The notes: a model not told the origin generated them from the letters alone. A stretch of 64,000 nt of DNA from JAJZVS01 sp963708095 (GCA_963708095.1 OY970182.1:4402001-4466000); one strand, 5' to 3'; positions 45,714 to 55,341 are shown, numbered from the stretch's first letter. Numbers and translations are program-made.

Positions 45714-47900
45714 ATGCAGCGGAGACGCTTTGTGGCGCGGGACCGTCTGGTGCTCTGGCTGCCGGTGGCGATGGGCGCCGGCGTGCTGGTGTATTTCGCC
45801 CTGCGAGTCGAGCCGCCGGGTTGGCTCGGCGCATCCGTCGCGACGGCGGCGCTGCCCGGCATCGTGCTGCTGCACCGGCAGGAGGCCTGGCCGGTCGTCG
45901 CGGCGCGCGTCGTGCTGATCCTGCTCGCCGCCGGTGCGGTCGGCTTCGCCGCGGCGCAACTGGCGACCGCGCGCGCCCCGCCGCTGGAGGCGCTGCCGCG
46001 GCGCGCGGTCGTCCTGACCGGCACGGTCCGCCTGGTGGAACTGCTGCCGCAGGGCCGGCGCGTGACCCTGGCGCACGCGCGGCTCGGCGACGCGCCGCCG
46101 CTGCGCCGGCTGGTCCGCGTGCGGCTGCGCAATACCGATCCGGCGAACATTGCCGAGGGCGACCGCATATCGGTGCGCGCCCTGGTTCGCGCGCCCTCGC
46201 CCCCGTTCTACCCGGGCGGGTGGGATTTGCAGCGCGGCGCGTTCTTCGCCGGCCTGGCGGGCTACGGCTTCGCCATCGGCCCGGTGCGGGTGCTCGCCCA
46301 CCATGCCCCGGGTGGGATCGGGGGCATGCTCGAACGGTTGCGCGAAACGATCGCCGTGCGCTTCCAGGCCGCCCTGCCCGGCGCGTCCGGCGCCATCGCC
46401 GCCACCCTGTTCACCGGCGAACAGAATGCCATCCCGGAGGCGGACCGCGAGGCGTTCCGCGGCTCCGGCCTCGCGCATCTGTTGGCGGTGGCGGGGCTGC
46501 ACATCGGGATCGTCATGGGCCTCGTGTTCGGCGCCGTCCGGATCGTGCTGGCGGCGTGGGAATACGCTGCGCTGCGCTGGCCGGCCAAGCCGATCGCCAC
46601 GATACTCGCGCTCGCCGCCGGCGGGTTCTACATGGTGCTGACCGGTATGCACGTGCCGATCATGCGCAGCTTCGCCATGGCCTGCCTCGTTGCCGTGGCG
46701 GTGCTGGCCGGGCGGCGCGCCATTTCGCTGCGCGGCCTGGCGCTGGCGGCCGTGGTGCTGATCTTGGTGGCGCCGCAGGAGGTGCCCGGGGTTTCGTTCC
46801 AGATGAGTTTTTCCGCCGTGCTGGCGCTGATCGCCGGCTACGAGGCGTTGCGCCCGCATCTCACGGCGCTGCACGGCGACGGGGCCTGGTGGCGGCGGGC
46901 GGTGTTGCACGTGACCGGGCTCGGGGTGACCAGCCTGCTTGCCGGCGGGGCCTCGGCACCGTTCGCGGCGTATCATTTCGGGCGGGTGCAGGTCTATTTC
47001 GTGCTGGCGAACATGATCGCGGTGCCGATCACCGCGCTCTGGGTGATGCCTGCCGGGATTGTGGCGCTGGCATTGCTGCCGCTGGGGGCGGAGCGGCTGG
47101 CGCTACTGCCGATGGGCTGGGGCATTCGTGCGATCCTCTGGGTCGCGCGTACCACCACCGCCCTGCCGCACGCGGTGATCGCGGTCGGTCCGATGCCGGG
47201 CTGGGGACTGGCGGTGCTGGCGCTGGGCATGGCCTGGCTCGGGCTGTGGCGAGGGCGATGGCGGCTGGCCGGGTTGCTCGCGATCGGGCTCGGGATGGCG
47301 TCGCCGGCGCTGATCCGGCCGGCGGACGTGCTGGTGGCGGGCAACGGAACGATGGTGGCGGTGCGCACGGCGGACGGCGTGTTCGTAGCGCGCGGGCGCG
47401 GGTCGTCGCGCTTCGCACTGGACGAGTGGGGCCAGTACTGGGCAGCCGACCCGGCGCAGCGGATCGGACTGGACCGCATCCAGGCCGGCGGCGCGGTGGT
47501 CTGCGGCGTCGGGTCCTGCCTGCTGCGTCCGCGCCCCGGCGCGGCGGCGGTGCTCCTCGCGGAAACGGTGCCTCTCAACAGCGAGGGCACGTCGGTAGCC
47601 TGCGTGGCGGCGGTCATCGAGGCACCGATTGCGCTCGGCCTGCGGTCGGGGCAACCGCCGCCCTCAACCAAGGGGTCCTCGCCGCGTCGCGCCGCCGCGA
47701 CGGATTGCTTTCCGCCGCTGCTGCACATCGACCGCCGCCGCCTGCGCCGGGACGGGGCAACAGCGATCTGGCTCGACCGGCACGGCGCACGGATGGAAAC
47801 GGTGCGCGCCACCCGCGGGAATCGCCCCTGGACGACCGCTCCGGCACAAGCCTGGCCGCACCAGCGGATCGACCTGCCCCTGGCCCCGGCGGGCGCTTGA
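45714..47900 (+). CDS. comEC: ComEC/Rec2 family DNA uptake channel protein
   Basis: A 728-residue membrane protein. An N-terminal pair of helices leads to the OB-type DUF4131 domain (about residues 25-175). The competence domain follows with TGEQNAIPEADREAFRGSGLAHLLAVAGLHIGIV, the family signature (FTGEQ...RSGLAHLLAVSGLH). Many helices then precede a degenerate C-terminal beta-lactamase-like part. ComEC carries single-stranded DNA over the inner membrane in transformation. ATG 45714 is preferred over GTG 45708. Confidence 0.92.
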   Translation: MQRRRFVARDRLVLWLPVAMGAGVLVYFALRVEPPGWLGASVATAALPGIVLLHRQEAWPVVAARVVLILLAAGAVGFAAAQLATARAPPLEALPRRAVVLTGTVRLVELLPQGRRVTLAHARLGDAPPLRRLVRVRLRNTDPANIAEGDRISVRALVRAPSPPFYPGGWDLQRGAFFAGLAGYGFAIGPVRVLAHHAPGGIGGMLERLRETIAVRFQAALPGASGAIAATLFTGEQNAIPEADREAFRGSGLAHLLAVAGLHIGIVMGLVFGAVRIVLAAWEYAALRWPAKPIATILALAAGGFYMVLTGMHVPIMRSFAMACLVAVAVLAGRRAISLRGLALAAVVLILVAPQEVPGVSFQMSFSAVLALIAGYEALRPHLTALHGDGAWWRRAVLHVTGLGVTSLLAGGASAPFAAYHFGRVQVYFVLANMIAVPITALWVMPAGIVALALLPLGAERLALLPMGWGIRAILWVARTTTALPHAVIAVGPMPGWGLAVLALGMAWLGLWRGRWRLAGLLAIGLGMASPALIRPADVLVAGNGTMVAVRTADGVFVARGRGSSRFALDEWGQYWAADPAQRIGLDRIQAGGAVVCGVGSCLLRPRPGAAAVLLAETVPLNSEGTSVACVAAVIEAPIALGLRSGQPPPSTKGSSPRRAAATDCFPPLLHIDRRRLRRDGATAIWLDRHGARMETVRATRGNRPWTTAPAQAWPHQRIDLPLAPAGA

Positions 47901-48129
47901 CGGCCGGCGCGACGTGTGGGGGCAAAAGGGCAGGCAGGCAGCGCCCCTGGCCTTTGCGCCCAAAGACATGCCGCCCGCCGGTCGCGGCGGGACAGCGTCG
48001 CGCTCTGCGCGGGACGGAAACATTGCAGTTCCGGCAGGCGGTTTTGCCGGGCGGCGCGGGCGGCGCTTCGATTGACCTTGCCACCACCCGAGCCTAGCGT
48101 CCGCCCTCTTCACGGAAGGAAACCGACCG

Positions 48130-48915
48130 ATGGTCAACAAGGCCAAGCATCGTCTGAAATCCGGCAAAGCCGTCGTCAACGGCTGGCTCGCCATTCCCTC
48201 CGGCTTCTCCGCCGAGGTCATGGCGCAGTGCGGCTGGGACAGCGTCACCGTCGACATGCAGCACGGGGTGCAGGACTATCTTTCGATGGTGCAATGCTTC
48301 CACGGCATGGGCGCGCAGCCCGTCACGCCGCTGGTGCGCGTGCCGTGGAACGAGCCCGGCATCATCGGCAAGGCGCTCGACGGCGGCGCCTGGGGCATCA
48401 TCTGCCCGATGGTGAACAACAAGGCCGAAGCGCAGCGGCTGGTCGATGCGTGCCTGTATCCGCCGGCCGGCAGGCGCAGCAACGGGCCGATCCGTGCGGC
48501 CGCCTACGGCGAAGCCAGCAGCTACCAGACTATCGCCAACAATGAGGTGCTGGTGATGCCGATGATCGAGACGCAGGAAGCGATCGACAACATCGGCGAA
48601 ATCCTGGACGTGCCGGGGATCAGCGGAATCTACGTGGGCCCGTCCGACCTCGGCTTCTCGCTCGGCCTGGTGCCGATCTTGGACCGGGAGGAGCCCAAGA
48701 TCCTCGGCATCTACGAGATGCTGGTGCGCGAAACGGGCAAGCGCGGCCTGTTCGCCGGCATCCATAACGGCACGGCGGCCTATGCGGCGCGGATGATCGG
48801 GATGGGGTTCCGCTTCGTCACGATCGCCAACGACAGCGGGCTGATGGCGCAGGCGGCGCGCGCGGCGGTGAAGGGCGTGCGCGACGCGGCGGGCGCGGTC
48901 GCGGCGGCCGGCTGA
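48130..48915 (+). CDS. HpcH/HpaI aldolase family protein
   Basis: A 261-residue class II (metal-dependent) aldolase of the HpaI/GarL type. Motifs: NGWLAIPSGFSAEVMAQCGWDSV, VDMQHG (the family DxEHG position), GIICPMVNNKAEA, PMIETQEAIDNI and GIYVGPSDLGFSLG. Relatives cleave 2-keto-3-deoxy acids to pyruvate and an aldehyde; the substrate here is unknown. Gene stands alone, with a GGAAGG-type purine run before the ATG and a hairpin after the stop. Confidence 0.9.
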   Translation: MVNKAKHRLKSGKAVVNGWLAIPSGFSAEVMAQCGWDSVTVDMQHGVQDYLSMVQCFHGMGAQPVTPLVRVPWNEPGIIGKALDGGAWGIICPMVNNKAEAQRLVDACLYPPAGRRSNGPIRAAAYGEASSYQTIANNEVLVMPMIETQEAIDNIGEILDVPGISGIYVGPSDLGFSLGLVPILDREEPKILGIYEMLVRETGKRGLFAGIHNGTAAYAARMIGMGFRFVTIANDSGLMAQAARAAVKGVRDAAGAVAAAG

Positions 48916-48958
48916 TGCATGGGGGAGCGCGTGTCTCCCCCGTGGATCGCGTTGGAAC

Positions 48959-49001
48959 CCGCCCGGGGAACGGTTCTTCAGAACGGTTCTTCCCCGGGCG
49001 G
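48959..49001. terminator. GC hairpin between convergent genes
   Basis: CCGCCCGGGGAA (48959-48970) pairs perfectly with TTCCCCGGGCGG (48990-49001), a 12-bp stem, and is followed by AGTTCCTTTCT. The loop holds a direct repeat of GAACGGTTCTTC. It lies between the ends of the aldolase (+) and the glycosyltransferase (-), a fitting place for a two-way terminator. Confidence 0.65.
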
Positions 49002-49028
49002 AGTTCCTTTCTATTCCGGTTGTCTGCG

Positions 49029-50141
49029 TTACGCTGTCGCGCCGAACATGCCGGCTGCGGCCGGCACGGATAGCTCGCTCGGCTCGAACCGCGCCACCAG
49101 ATAGAGCGGGCGACGTTTGGTTTCGTTGAACACCCGGCCGAGGTATTCCCCCATCACGCCGAGCGTGATCAGCTGCATCCCGCCGAGGAACAACACGACC
49201 GCCATCAGGCTGGGATAGCCGGGCACCGGGTTGCCGAACAGCAGGGTGCGCAACACCAACTGCCCGCCGAACAGCGCGGCGAACACGGCCACCGCCAGGC
49301 CGAGGTAGCTCGCGAGTTTCAGCGGCAGCACGCTGAAGCTGGTGATCCCCTCCAGCGCCAGGTTCCACAGTTTCCAGTAGCTCCATTTGCTGTGTCCGGC
49401 GAGCCGCGAGCCGCGGCTGTACGGCACGCCGCAACTGCGGAAGCCCACCCAGGCATACAGGCCTTTCATGAACCTGTGATGTTCCCGCAACGACAGCAGG
49501 GCGTCGACGGCGGCGCGACTCATCAGCCGAAAATCCCCGGCCTGCGACGGCAATTGCACCGGCCCGCAGCGCCGCATCAGCCGGTAGAAGGCGGCGGCGG
49601 TGCGGCGTTTCAGCCAGGAATCGCCGACGCGGTCGCGGCGCTCCGCGTAGACCATGTCGTAGCCTTCGCGCCAGGCGGCGACCAAGTGGGGGATCAGCTC
49701 GGGCGGGTCCTGCAGGTCGGCATCGATCAGGATCACCGCTTCCCCTCGCGCGTGGTCGAGCCCGGCGGTGGAGGCGATCTCCTTGCCGAAATTGCGCGAC
49801 AACTGGAGCAGCGCCACCCGTCGGTCGGCCGCGCGCAGGCCGGCAACGACGACGACGGTGCCGTCGCACGAGCCGTCGTCCACGATGACGAGTTCCCACG
49901 CCGCGCCGAGCCCGTCCATCACCTCCGCGAGACGGGCGTGGAAGGCCGGCAGCCCCGCCGCCTCGTTGAACGCCGGCACGACCACCGAGAATACCGGCCC
50001 CGGCTCGCGGGGCGGGGCGGCATCATGCGGCCGGCCGCCGTGCGGCGGCGATTCCAGCCCACGCGCACGCGTGCCGGGATCGGGCGCCGGATGGCGGCTC
50101 GTGGATCGGACCGGAACGCGCGTCTCACTCATGCCCGGCAT
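49029..50141 (-). CDS. GtrB/DPM1-like family 2 glycosyltransferase
   Basis: A 370-residue protein. A non-conserved Pro/Arg-rich N-terminus of about 50 residues precedes the GT-A domain with FSVVVPAFNEAAGLPAF, VDDGSCDGT, LSRNFGKEIAS and the DADLQDPPELI metal motif. Two C-terminal membrane helices follow (about residues 260-335, LGLAVAVFAALFGGQL and AVVLFLGGMQLITLGVMGEYLGR). Relatives move glucose or other sugars to undecaprenyl phosphate for surface glycan decoration. A start at 50132 is also possible. Confidence 0.92.
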   Translation of the reverse strand: MPGMSETRVPVRSTSRHPAPDPGTRARGLESPPHGGRPHDAAPPREPGPVFSVVVPAFNEAAGLPAFHARLAEVMDGLGAAWELVIVDDGSCDGTVVVVAGLRAADRRVALLQLSRNFGKEIASTAGLDHARGEAVILIDADLQDPPELIPHLVAAWREGYDMVYAERRDRVGDSWLKRRTAAAFYRLMRRCGPVQLPSQAGDFRLMSRAAVDALLSLREHHRFMKGLYAWVGFRSCGVPYSRGSRLAGHSKWSYWKLWNLALEGITSFSVLPLKLASYLGLAVAVFAALFGGQLVLRTLLFGNPVPGYPSLMAVVLFLGGMQLITLGVMGEYLGRVFNETKRRPLYLVARFEPSELSVPAAAGMFGATA

Positions 50142-50365
50142 GCTCGCAGGGCTTTGTAAAGAACCGGTTACCGCGTTGGTCCCAGGGCAATCGGGCGAGC
50201 CTCCGGCGCGTCACCTCTCTCCCGCCCTGCGGGCTTGGGCCGCGAAGTGGACCAAGGTCGCCGTGCGCAGCACGGTGGATGGCAGCTGCCCGCGGCAATT
50301 CCCCATCGCGCCGCCGCGGCGGCTGCCCATATAGGTTTCGAGGCAACTGCCGAACGGAGGCCGCA

Positions 50366-50803
50366 ATGGTGATTTCCCATGTTCTGGACAGCAAGGGCCG
50401 CGGCGTCGCCAGCCTGCTGCCGGACGACAGCGTGGCGACGGCGGTCGGCGTCCTGGCCGAGCGCCGCATCGGCGCCGTCGTGGTGCAGGACCGCTGGCAG
50501 AAGATGCAGGGCGTGTTCACCGAGCGCGACCTCGTGCGCCTGCTGGCCAAGGACGGCCCGGCGGTGCTTGGCCGCGCCTTGCAGGGCGTGATGACGCGCG
50601 CGATCATCACCTGCCGCCCGCAGGACCGGATCGAGGCCGTGCTCGCGGTGATGACGGCGAACAAGATCCGCCACCTGCCGGTCGTGGATCAGGATCGGCT
50701 GGTCGGCATCGTCAGCATCGGCGACCTCGTGAAATACCGGCTGGACGAGAAGGCGTTGGAGGCGGACGTGCTGCTGGAGATCGCCCGCATGCGCGGCGCG
50801 TAG
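50366..50803 (+). CDS. CBS-domain pair protein
   Basis: A 145-residue stand-alone Bateman module: two CBS domains (about residues 8-65 and 75-132) with GVFTERDLVRLLA and LPVVDQDRLVGIVSIGDLVKYRL at their ends. Such proteins bind adenine nucleotides and act as regulatory subunits; the partner is unknown. ATG 50366 has GGAGG six bases upstream. It is transcribed away from the glycosyltransferase across a 224-base gap. Confidence 0.9.
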   Translation: MVISHVLDSKGRGVASLLPDDSVATAVGVLAERRIGAVVVQDRWQKMQGVFTERDLVRLLAKDGPAVLGRALQGVMTRAIITCRPQDRIEAVLAVMTANKIRHLPVVDQDRLVGIVSIGDLVKYRLDEKALEADVLLEIARMRGA

Positions 50804-50845
50804 CTGGAGCCCCCGCTTGCCGCCGGCCACGCCGGATAGGGCGGT

Positions 50846-51256
50846 CTATTTCTGGCGCCACGGCAGGCCGGCGGCCTTCCAGCCGGCCACGGTGCCGCGA
50901 TGGCCGTCGGCATCCGGCGGGCCCTCGAACCCGTCGGCGACGTTGTAGGCGTGCGGGAAGCCGGCCGCCTGCGCCGCCCGCGCCGCGGCCAGGCTGCGCC
51001 CGCCCGTGCGGCAGATGAAATAGACGTTGTGCTCGGGCGTCAGGCCCGCCTCGGCCAGGTGCTCGGCGAACCGGGCGTTCACCGCCATCGAGGGATAGAC
51101 CTGCCAGGGGATCAACACCGCCTGCTTGCCGGCGACGACGAGATCGGGCAGGCCGACGAAGTTCCATTCCGCATCCGTGCGAACATCGACCAGTTGCGCG
51201 TGCGGGTCGGCACGCAGGGCTTCCCAGGCCTGGGCGGGCGGGACATCTTCGACCAT
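50846..51256 (-). CDS. rhodanese-like sulfurtransferase
   Basis: A 136-residue single-domain rhodanese starting MVEDVPPAQAWEALRADPHAQLVDVR. The active-site loop is CRTGGRS, so the persulfide-forming Cys is present. It has a GGAGGAG ribosome-binding site. The start lies only 27 bases from the divergent cysteine synthase start, which suggests a shared sulfur role. Several hundred bases of open frame upstream overlap the synthase gene and are discounted. Confidence 0.92.
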   Translation of the reverse strand: MVEDVPPAQAWEALRADPHAQLVDVRTDAEWNFVGLPDLVVAGKQAVLIPWQVYPSMAVNARFAEHLAEAGLTPEHNVYFICRTGGRSLAAARAAQAAGFPHAYNVADGFEGPPDADGHRGTVAGWKAAGLPWRQK

Positions 51257-51283
51257 GGGTGCACTCCTCCAGGGGAAACGGTG

Positions 51284-52324
51284 ATGACGGAAGCTTATCA
51301 CGGGACGGCCGGGCACGGGACAGTCGGGCACGTCACGGGCTGGCAGGCGGGACTGGTCGAGGCGATCGGCCACACGCCCCTGATCCGCCTGCGGCGCGCA
51401 TCCGAGGTGACCGGCTGCACGATCCTCGGCAAGGCGGAGTTCATGAACCCTGGCGGGTCGGTGAAGGACCGCGCCGGCCTTTACCTGATCGCGGACGCCG
51501 AGGCGCGCGGCGCCCTGAAGCCCGGCGGCACGGTGGTGGAGGGCACGGCCGGCAACACCGGCATCGGCCTGACCTTGGTGGGCAACGCCCGCGGCTATCG
51601 TACCGTGATCGTGATGCCGGAGACGCAGTCGCAGGAGAAGATCGACTTTCTGCGCATGATTGGCGCCGATCTGCGGCTGGTCCCGGCGAAACCGTATCGC
51701 GATCCCGGCAACTACGTGCACGTCTCCCGCCGCCTGGCCGAGGAGGTGGGCGCCTTCTGGGCCAACCAGTTCGACAACCTGGCGAACCGGGAGGGGCACC
51801 GCACCGGCACCGGCCCGGAAATCTGGGAGCAGACCGGCGGGGCGATCGACGCCTTCACCTGCGCCTGCGGCACCGGGGGAACGCTCGCCGGCGTGGCGCT
51901 GGCGCTGAAGGAGCGCAAGCCCGGCGTGCGGATCGTCCTCGCGGACCCCGACGGCAGCGCGCTGTTCGCATGGGTGAAGGGGTTGGAGATGAAGGCGACC
52001 GGCAGTTCGATCACCGAGGGGATCGGCCAATCCCGGGTACCGGCCAACCTCGAGGGTGCGCCGATCGACGACGCGGAGAAGATCCCGGATGTCGAAGCGC
52101 TGGAACATATCTACGACGTTCTGATCCACGAGGGGCTGTCGGTGGGGACCTCGTCGGGGATCAACATCGCGGCGGCGGTGCGGGTGGCAAAGGCGCTCGG
52201 GCCGGGACACACGGTGGTGACCGTGCTGTGCGACGGCGGGTCCAGGTATCAATCGAAACTGTTCAACCCGGCATTCCTGCGGGAGAAGGGGCTGCCGGTG
52301 CCGCCCTGGCTGGCCGCCGGCTGA
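51284..52324 (+). CDS. cysK: cysteine synthase A (O-acetylserine sulfhydrylase family)
   Basis: A 346-residue fold-type II PLP enzyme. The PLP Lys is in NPGGSVKDRAGLYL, the substrate loop is EGTAGNTGIGL, the phosphate-binding loop is CGTGGTLAGV, and SVGTSSGINIAAA closes the pocket. It makes cysteine from O-acetylserine and sulfide; the GIGQ and EGLS-like segments fit CysK better than cystathionine beta-synthase. It is slightly longer than the usual 310 residues, with an N-terminal His/Gly-rich lead. Confidence 0.9.
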   Translation: MTEAYHGTAGHGTVGHVTGWQAGLVEAIGHTPLIRLRRASEVTGCTILGKAEFMNPGGSVKDRAGLYLIADAEARGALKPGGTVVEGTAGNTGIGLTLVGNARGYRTVIVMPETQSQEKIDFLRMIGADLRLVPAKPYRDPGNYVHVSRRLAEEVGAFWANQFDNLANREGHRTGTGPEIWEQTGGAIDAFTCACGTGGTLAGVALALKERKPGVRIVLADPDGSALFAWVKGLEMKATGSSITEGIGQSRVPANLEGAPIDDAEKIPDVEALEHIYDVLIHEGLSVGTSSGINIAAAVRVAKALGPGHTVVTVLCDGGSRYQSKLFNPAFLREKGLPVPPWLAAG

Positions 52325-52344
52325 GGCGCGGCGTGTCCGGATGG

Positions 52345-52365
52345 GCCGGGATTCGCTGTCCCGGC
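52345..52365. terminator. hairpin between convergent cysK and cyoD
   Basis: GCCGGGA and TCCCGGC form a 7-bp perfect stem with a 7-base loop in the 49-base gap between the two gene ends. No T run is present, so assignment is tentative. Confidence 0.4.
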
Positions 52366-52373
52366 GGCCTGCG

Positions 52374-52685
52374 CTACATCCCCATCCGGGCGTTCAGGTT
52401 GGCCATGATCCACAAGGTGCCGCCTGCCATGATGAAGACGACGACGGCAGCGAAGGCGAGTGCGACCAGGCGTTTGCGCGAGTCGGGCCGGAGATCGAGG
52501 TGCAGGAAACAGCGCAGATGCACGATGGCCTGGACCAGGGCGAGGATCGCGATCACGACCATCGTCGGGATGGGCGCGAGCGCCCTGGTGGCGACCAATG
52601 CGAACGGGACCGCCGTCAGCACCACGGCGAGGGCGAACCCGACCAGGTAGGATCTGGCGGGATGGGGCGCGGGCGCGTCCGACAT
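52374..52685 (-). CDS. cyoD: cytochrome bo3 quinol oxidase subunit IV
   Basis: A 103-residue protein with three helices (YLVGFALAVVLTAVPFALV, MVVIAILALVQAIVHLRCFLHL and LAFAAVVVFIMAGGTLWIM). This matches CyoD, the small assembly and stabilising subunit. Its ATG is immediately next to the stop of cyoC. It ends the operon in this window; cyoE is not adjacent. Confidence 0.93.
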   Translation of the reverse strand: MSDAPAPHPARSYLVGFALAVVLTAVPFALVATRALAPIPTMVVIAILALVQAIVHLRCFLHLDLRPDSRKRLVALAFAAVVVFIMAGGTLWIMANLNARMGM

Positions 52686-53297
52686 TCAACGAATTCCCGG
52701 CAGGTAGACGACGGAGAAGATACCGATCCAGACGATATCCAGGAAGTGCCAGAACAGGCCCAGCCGGTAGAGGCGCGAGGCCGCGAGCGGCGTCACTCCG
52801 CGCACCAGCACCTGCACCCAAAGGATGCCGATCCAGGCAAGGCCCATGCTGACGTGCAGCCCGTGCGTCCCGACCAGAGTGAAATAGGCCGACAGGAATC
52901 CACTGCGGCCCGGGCCGGCTCCCATCGCGACCGCGTCGTGGAACTCCGCGATTTCCATGCCGATGAAGCCGGCACCGAGCGCGAAGGTGACCAGAAGCCA
53001 GGCGAGCACGGCCTCCCGCCGGCCGGCGTTCACCGCGATGCTCGCGAACCCGAAAGTGATGCTGCTTGCCAGCAGCAGCATCGTCTCGATGAACGTGTGG
53101 CGCAGGTGAAACAGGGCGTGGCCGTCGGGGCCGCCGGCCGTGCGAACGACCATCACCGCATAGGTGCCGAACAGCAGCGCGAAGATGACCGCGTCGCTCA
53201 TGAGGTAGAGCCAGAAGCCCAGCGCGCGCTCGTCCTCCTGCTCGGCGCGTTCGGCCGCGATTTCCGCAGCGGCGTTACCGGTTGCCTGCAAGGCCAT
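52686..53297 (-). CDS. cyoC: cytochrome bo3 quinol oxidase subunit III
   Basis: A 203-residue five-helix protein of the cytochrome oxidase subunit III family. Segments such as GFWLYLMSDAVIFALLFGTYAVM, RHTFIETMLLLASSITFGF and LVGTHGLHVSMGLAWI are typical of CyoC. It supports the catalytic subunit in the inner membrane. It starts 54 bases after cyoB. Confidence 0.94.
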   Translation of the reverse strand: MALQATGNAAAEIAAERAEQEDERALGFWLYLMSDAVIFALLFGTYAVMVVRTAGGPDGHALFHLRHTFIETMLLLASSITFGFASIAVNAGRREAVLAWLLVTFALGAGFIGMEIAEFHDAVAMGAGPGRSGFLSAYFTLVGTHGLHVSMGLAWIGILWVQVLVRGVTPLAASRLYRLGLFWHFLDIVWIGIFSVVYLPGIR

Positions 53298-53351
53298 GTC
53301 TGCTCCTGACGGCGTTCGTTGCAGTGTCGACTGGCGAGCGGCGGGGCGGTG

Positions 53352-55340
53352 TCATCGGGTGGCTGCCGGCAGGCGCCGGATCTCCGTCAGCTCCACTTCG
53401 CCGGCAGGAATGACGTGCAGGTCGTTGTCGTCGAAGCTGCGCATGACGAGCATGCCCCAGATGCCGAGGCCGGCTGCGATCGCGAGCCACCAGATGTGCC
53501 AGACCATGGCGAAGCCGAGCACGAAGGCAAGGGCGCCGATGATCGGGCCCGCACCGGTATTGTTTGGCATCACGATGTCGCGGTAGCGCGCGCGCGCCTC
53601 CGGGCCTGCGAGCATTGGTGATGCGGGAACCTTCCCTTCCTTCTGCATGGCAAGTTCGTCGACCGCGTGGACATCCGGGATGATCGCGAAGTTGTACGGC
53701 GCCGGCGGCGAACTGGTCATCCATTCCAGGGTCCGCCCGTCCCAGGGGTCGCCGGTCGTATCGCGCAATGCCGCCCGGTTGCGGAAGCTGACGACCACTT
53801 GTACGACGAGGCAGGCGATCCCAGTCAGGATCGTGAGCGCCCCGAGCTCGGCGACCAGCAGCAGCGGCTGCCACGACGGGACATAATAGCGTTCGAGGCG
53901 TCGCGGCATGCCCATGAAGCCGAGCACATAGAGCGGCATGAACGCGAGATAGAACCCGACGAACCAGGCCCAGAACGCCCGCTTACCCCATTTCTCGTCG
54001 AGGCGGAATCCCATCGCCTTCGGGAACCAGTACTGGTAGCCCGCGAAATAACCGAACAGCGCGCCCCCGATCAGCATGTTGTGGAAATGCGCGACCAGGA
54101 ACATGGTGTTGTGCATCAGGTAGTCGACCGGCGCCACCGACAGCAGCACGCCAGTCATGCCGCCGATGACGAAGGTGACGATGAAGCCCACCGTCCAGTA
54201 CATGTGCGAGGTCATGCGGATGCGGCCGCGGAACATCGTGAGTAGCCAGTCGAATATCTTTACCCCCGTCGGCACGGCGATGATCATGGTGGTGATGCCG
54301 AAGAAGGCGTTGACGTTCGCGCTCGCCCCCATGGTGAAGAAATGGTGCAGCCAGACCATGAACGACAGCACGGCGATCGCCGTGGTCGCGTAGACCAGCG
54401 ACTTGTAGCCGAACAGCGCCTTGCCGGAGAAGGTGGCGACGACCTCCGAATAGACGCCGAACGCCGGCAGCACGATGATGTACACCTCCGGATGCCCCCA
54501 CATCCAGAACAGGTTGATGTAGTTCATCATGTTGCCGCCGTGGCCGTTCGTGAAGAAATGCATGCCGAGATAGCGGTCGAGCCCAAGCAGTCCGCTCGCG
54601 ACCGTCAGGGCGGGAAAGGCGAAGACCATCAGGATGCTGGTGCAGAGCGCCGTCCAGGTGAACAGCGGCATGCGCATCAGTTTCATGCCGGGCGCGCGCC
54701 GTTGTATGATCGTTACGAGGAAATTGATCCCGGTCAGGGTGCTGCCGAGACCGCTGATCAGGATGGTCCAGATCCAGTAGTCCACGCCCTCGCCGGGATT
54801 GAACCGCAGCTCCGAATAGGGCGGGTAGGCGGACCAGCCAGCGGTGGAGAACTTGCCGATGACGAGCGAGATCAGCACCAGCCCGGCGGCGGCGGCGGTG
54901 AGCCCCAGGCTGAGCGCGTTCATGAACGGGAACGACACGTCCCGCGCCCCGATCTGCTGCGGCACGACGATGTTGATGAGCCCGGTCAGGAACGGCATCG
55001 CCACGAAGAAGATCATGATGGTGCCATGGGAGCTGAAAATCTGGTCGAAATGGCCGGGCGGCAGGTAGCCAGACGAATCCAGCGCCACCGCCTGCTGGGT
55101 GCGCATCATGATCGCGTCGACAAAGCCGCGCATCAGCATCACGAGCGCCAGCAGGATATACATGATGCCGATGCGTTTGTGATCGACGCTGGTCAGCCAC
55201 TCGCGCCACAGATAGCCCCCGGCGCGGAGCCAGACGACCAGCGCCACCACGGACAGACCGCCGAGGACGGTGATCATGGCACCGCCGAAAGCGATGGGGC
55301 TGTAGAACGGCAGGGCATGGAGGGTCAGTCTTCCGAGCAC
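53352..55340 (-). CDS. cyoB: cytochrome bo3 quinol oxidase subunit I
   Basis: A 662-residue haem-copper oxidase subunit, almost the length of E. coli CyoB. Start is the GTG at 55340 (VLGRLTLHALPFYSPIAF), one base after the cyoA stop. Haem and Cu(B) ligand regions are visible: SSHGTIMIFF, WGHPEVYIIVLPAFG (with the cross-linked Tyr), HHFFTMG and VAHFHNM. It reduces oxygen to water with electrons from ubiquinol and pumps protons. Confidence 0.95.
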   Translation of the reverse strand: MLGRLTLHALPFYSPIAFGGAMITVLGGLSVVALVVWLRAGGYLWREWLTSVDHKRIGIMYILLALVMLMRGFVDAIMMRTQQAVALDSSGYLPPGHFDQIFSSHGTIMIFFVAMPFLTGLINIVVPQQIGARDVSFPFMNALSLGLTAAAAGLVLISLVIGKFSTAGWSAYPPYSELRFNPGEGVDYWIWTILISGLGSTLTGINFLVTIIQRRAPGMKLMRMPLFTWTALCTSILMVFAFPALTVASGLLGLDRYLGMHFFTNGHGGNMMNYINLFWMWGHPEVYIIVLPAFGVYSEVVATFSGKALFGYKSLVYATTAIAVLSFMVWLHHFFTMGASANVNAFFGITTMIIAVPTGVKIFDWLLTMFRGRIRMTSHMYWTVGFIVTFVIGGMTGVLLSVAPVDYLMHNTMFLVAHFHNMLIGGALFGYFAGYQYWFPKAMGFRLDEKWGKRAFWAWFVGFYLAFMPLYVLGFMGMPRRLERYYVPSWQPLLLVAELGALTILTGIACLVVQVVVSFRNRAALRDTTGDPWDGRTLEWMTSSPPAPYNFAIIPDVHAVDELAMQKEGKVPASPMLAGPEARARYRDIVMPNNTGAGPIIGALAFVLGFAMVWHIWWLAIAAGLGIWGMLVMRSFDDNDLHVIPAGEVELTEIRRLPAATR

Positions 55341-55341
55341 G

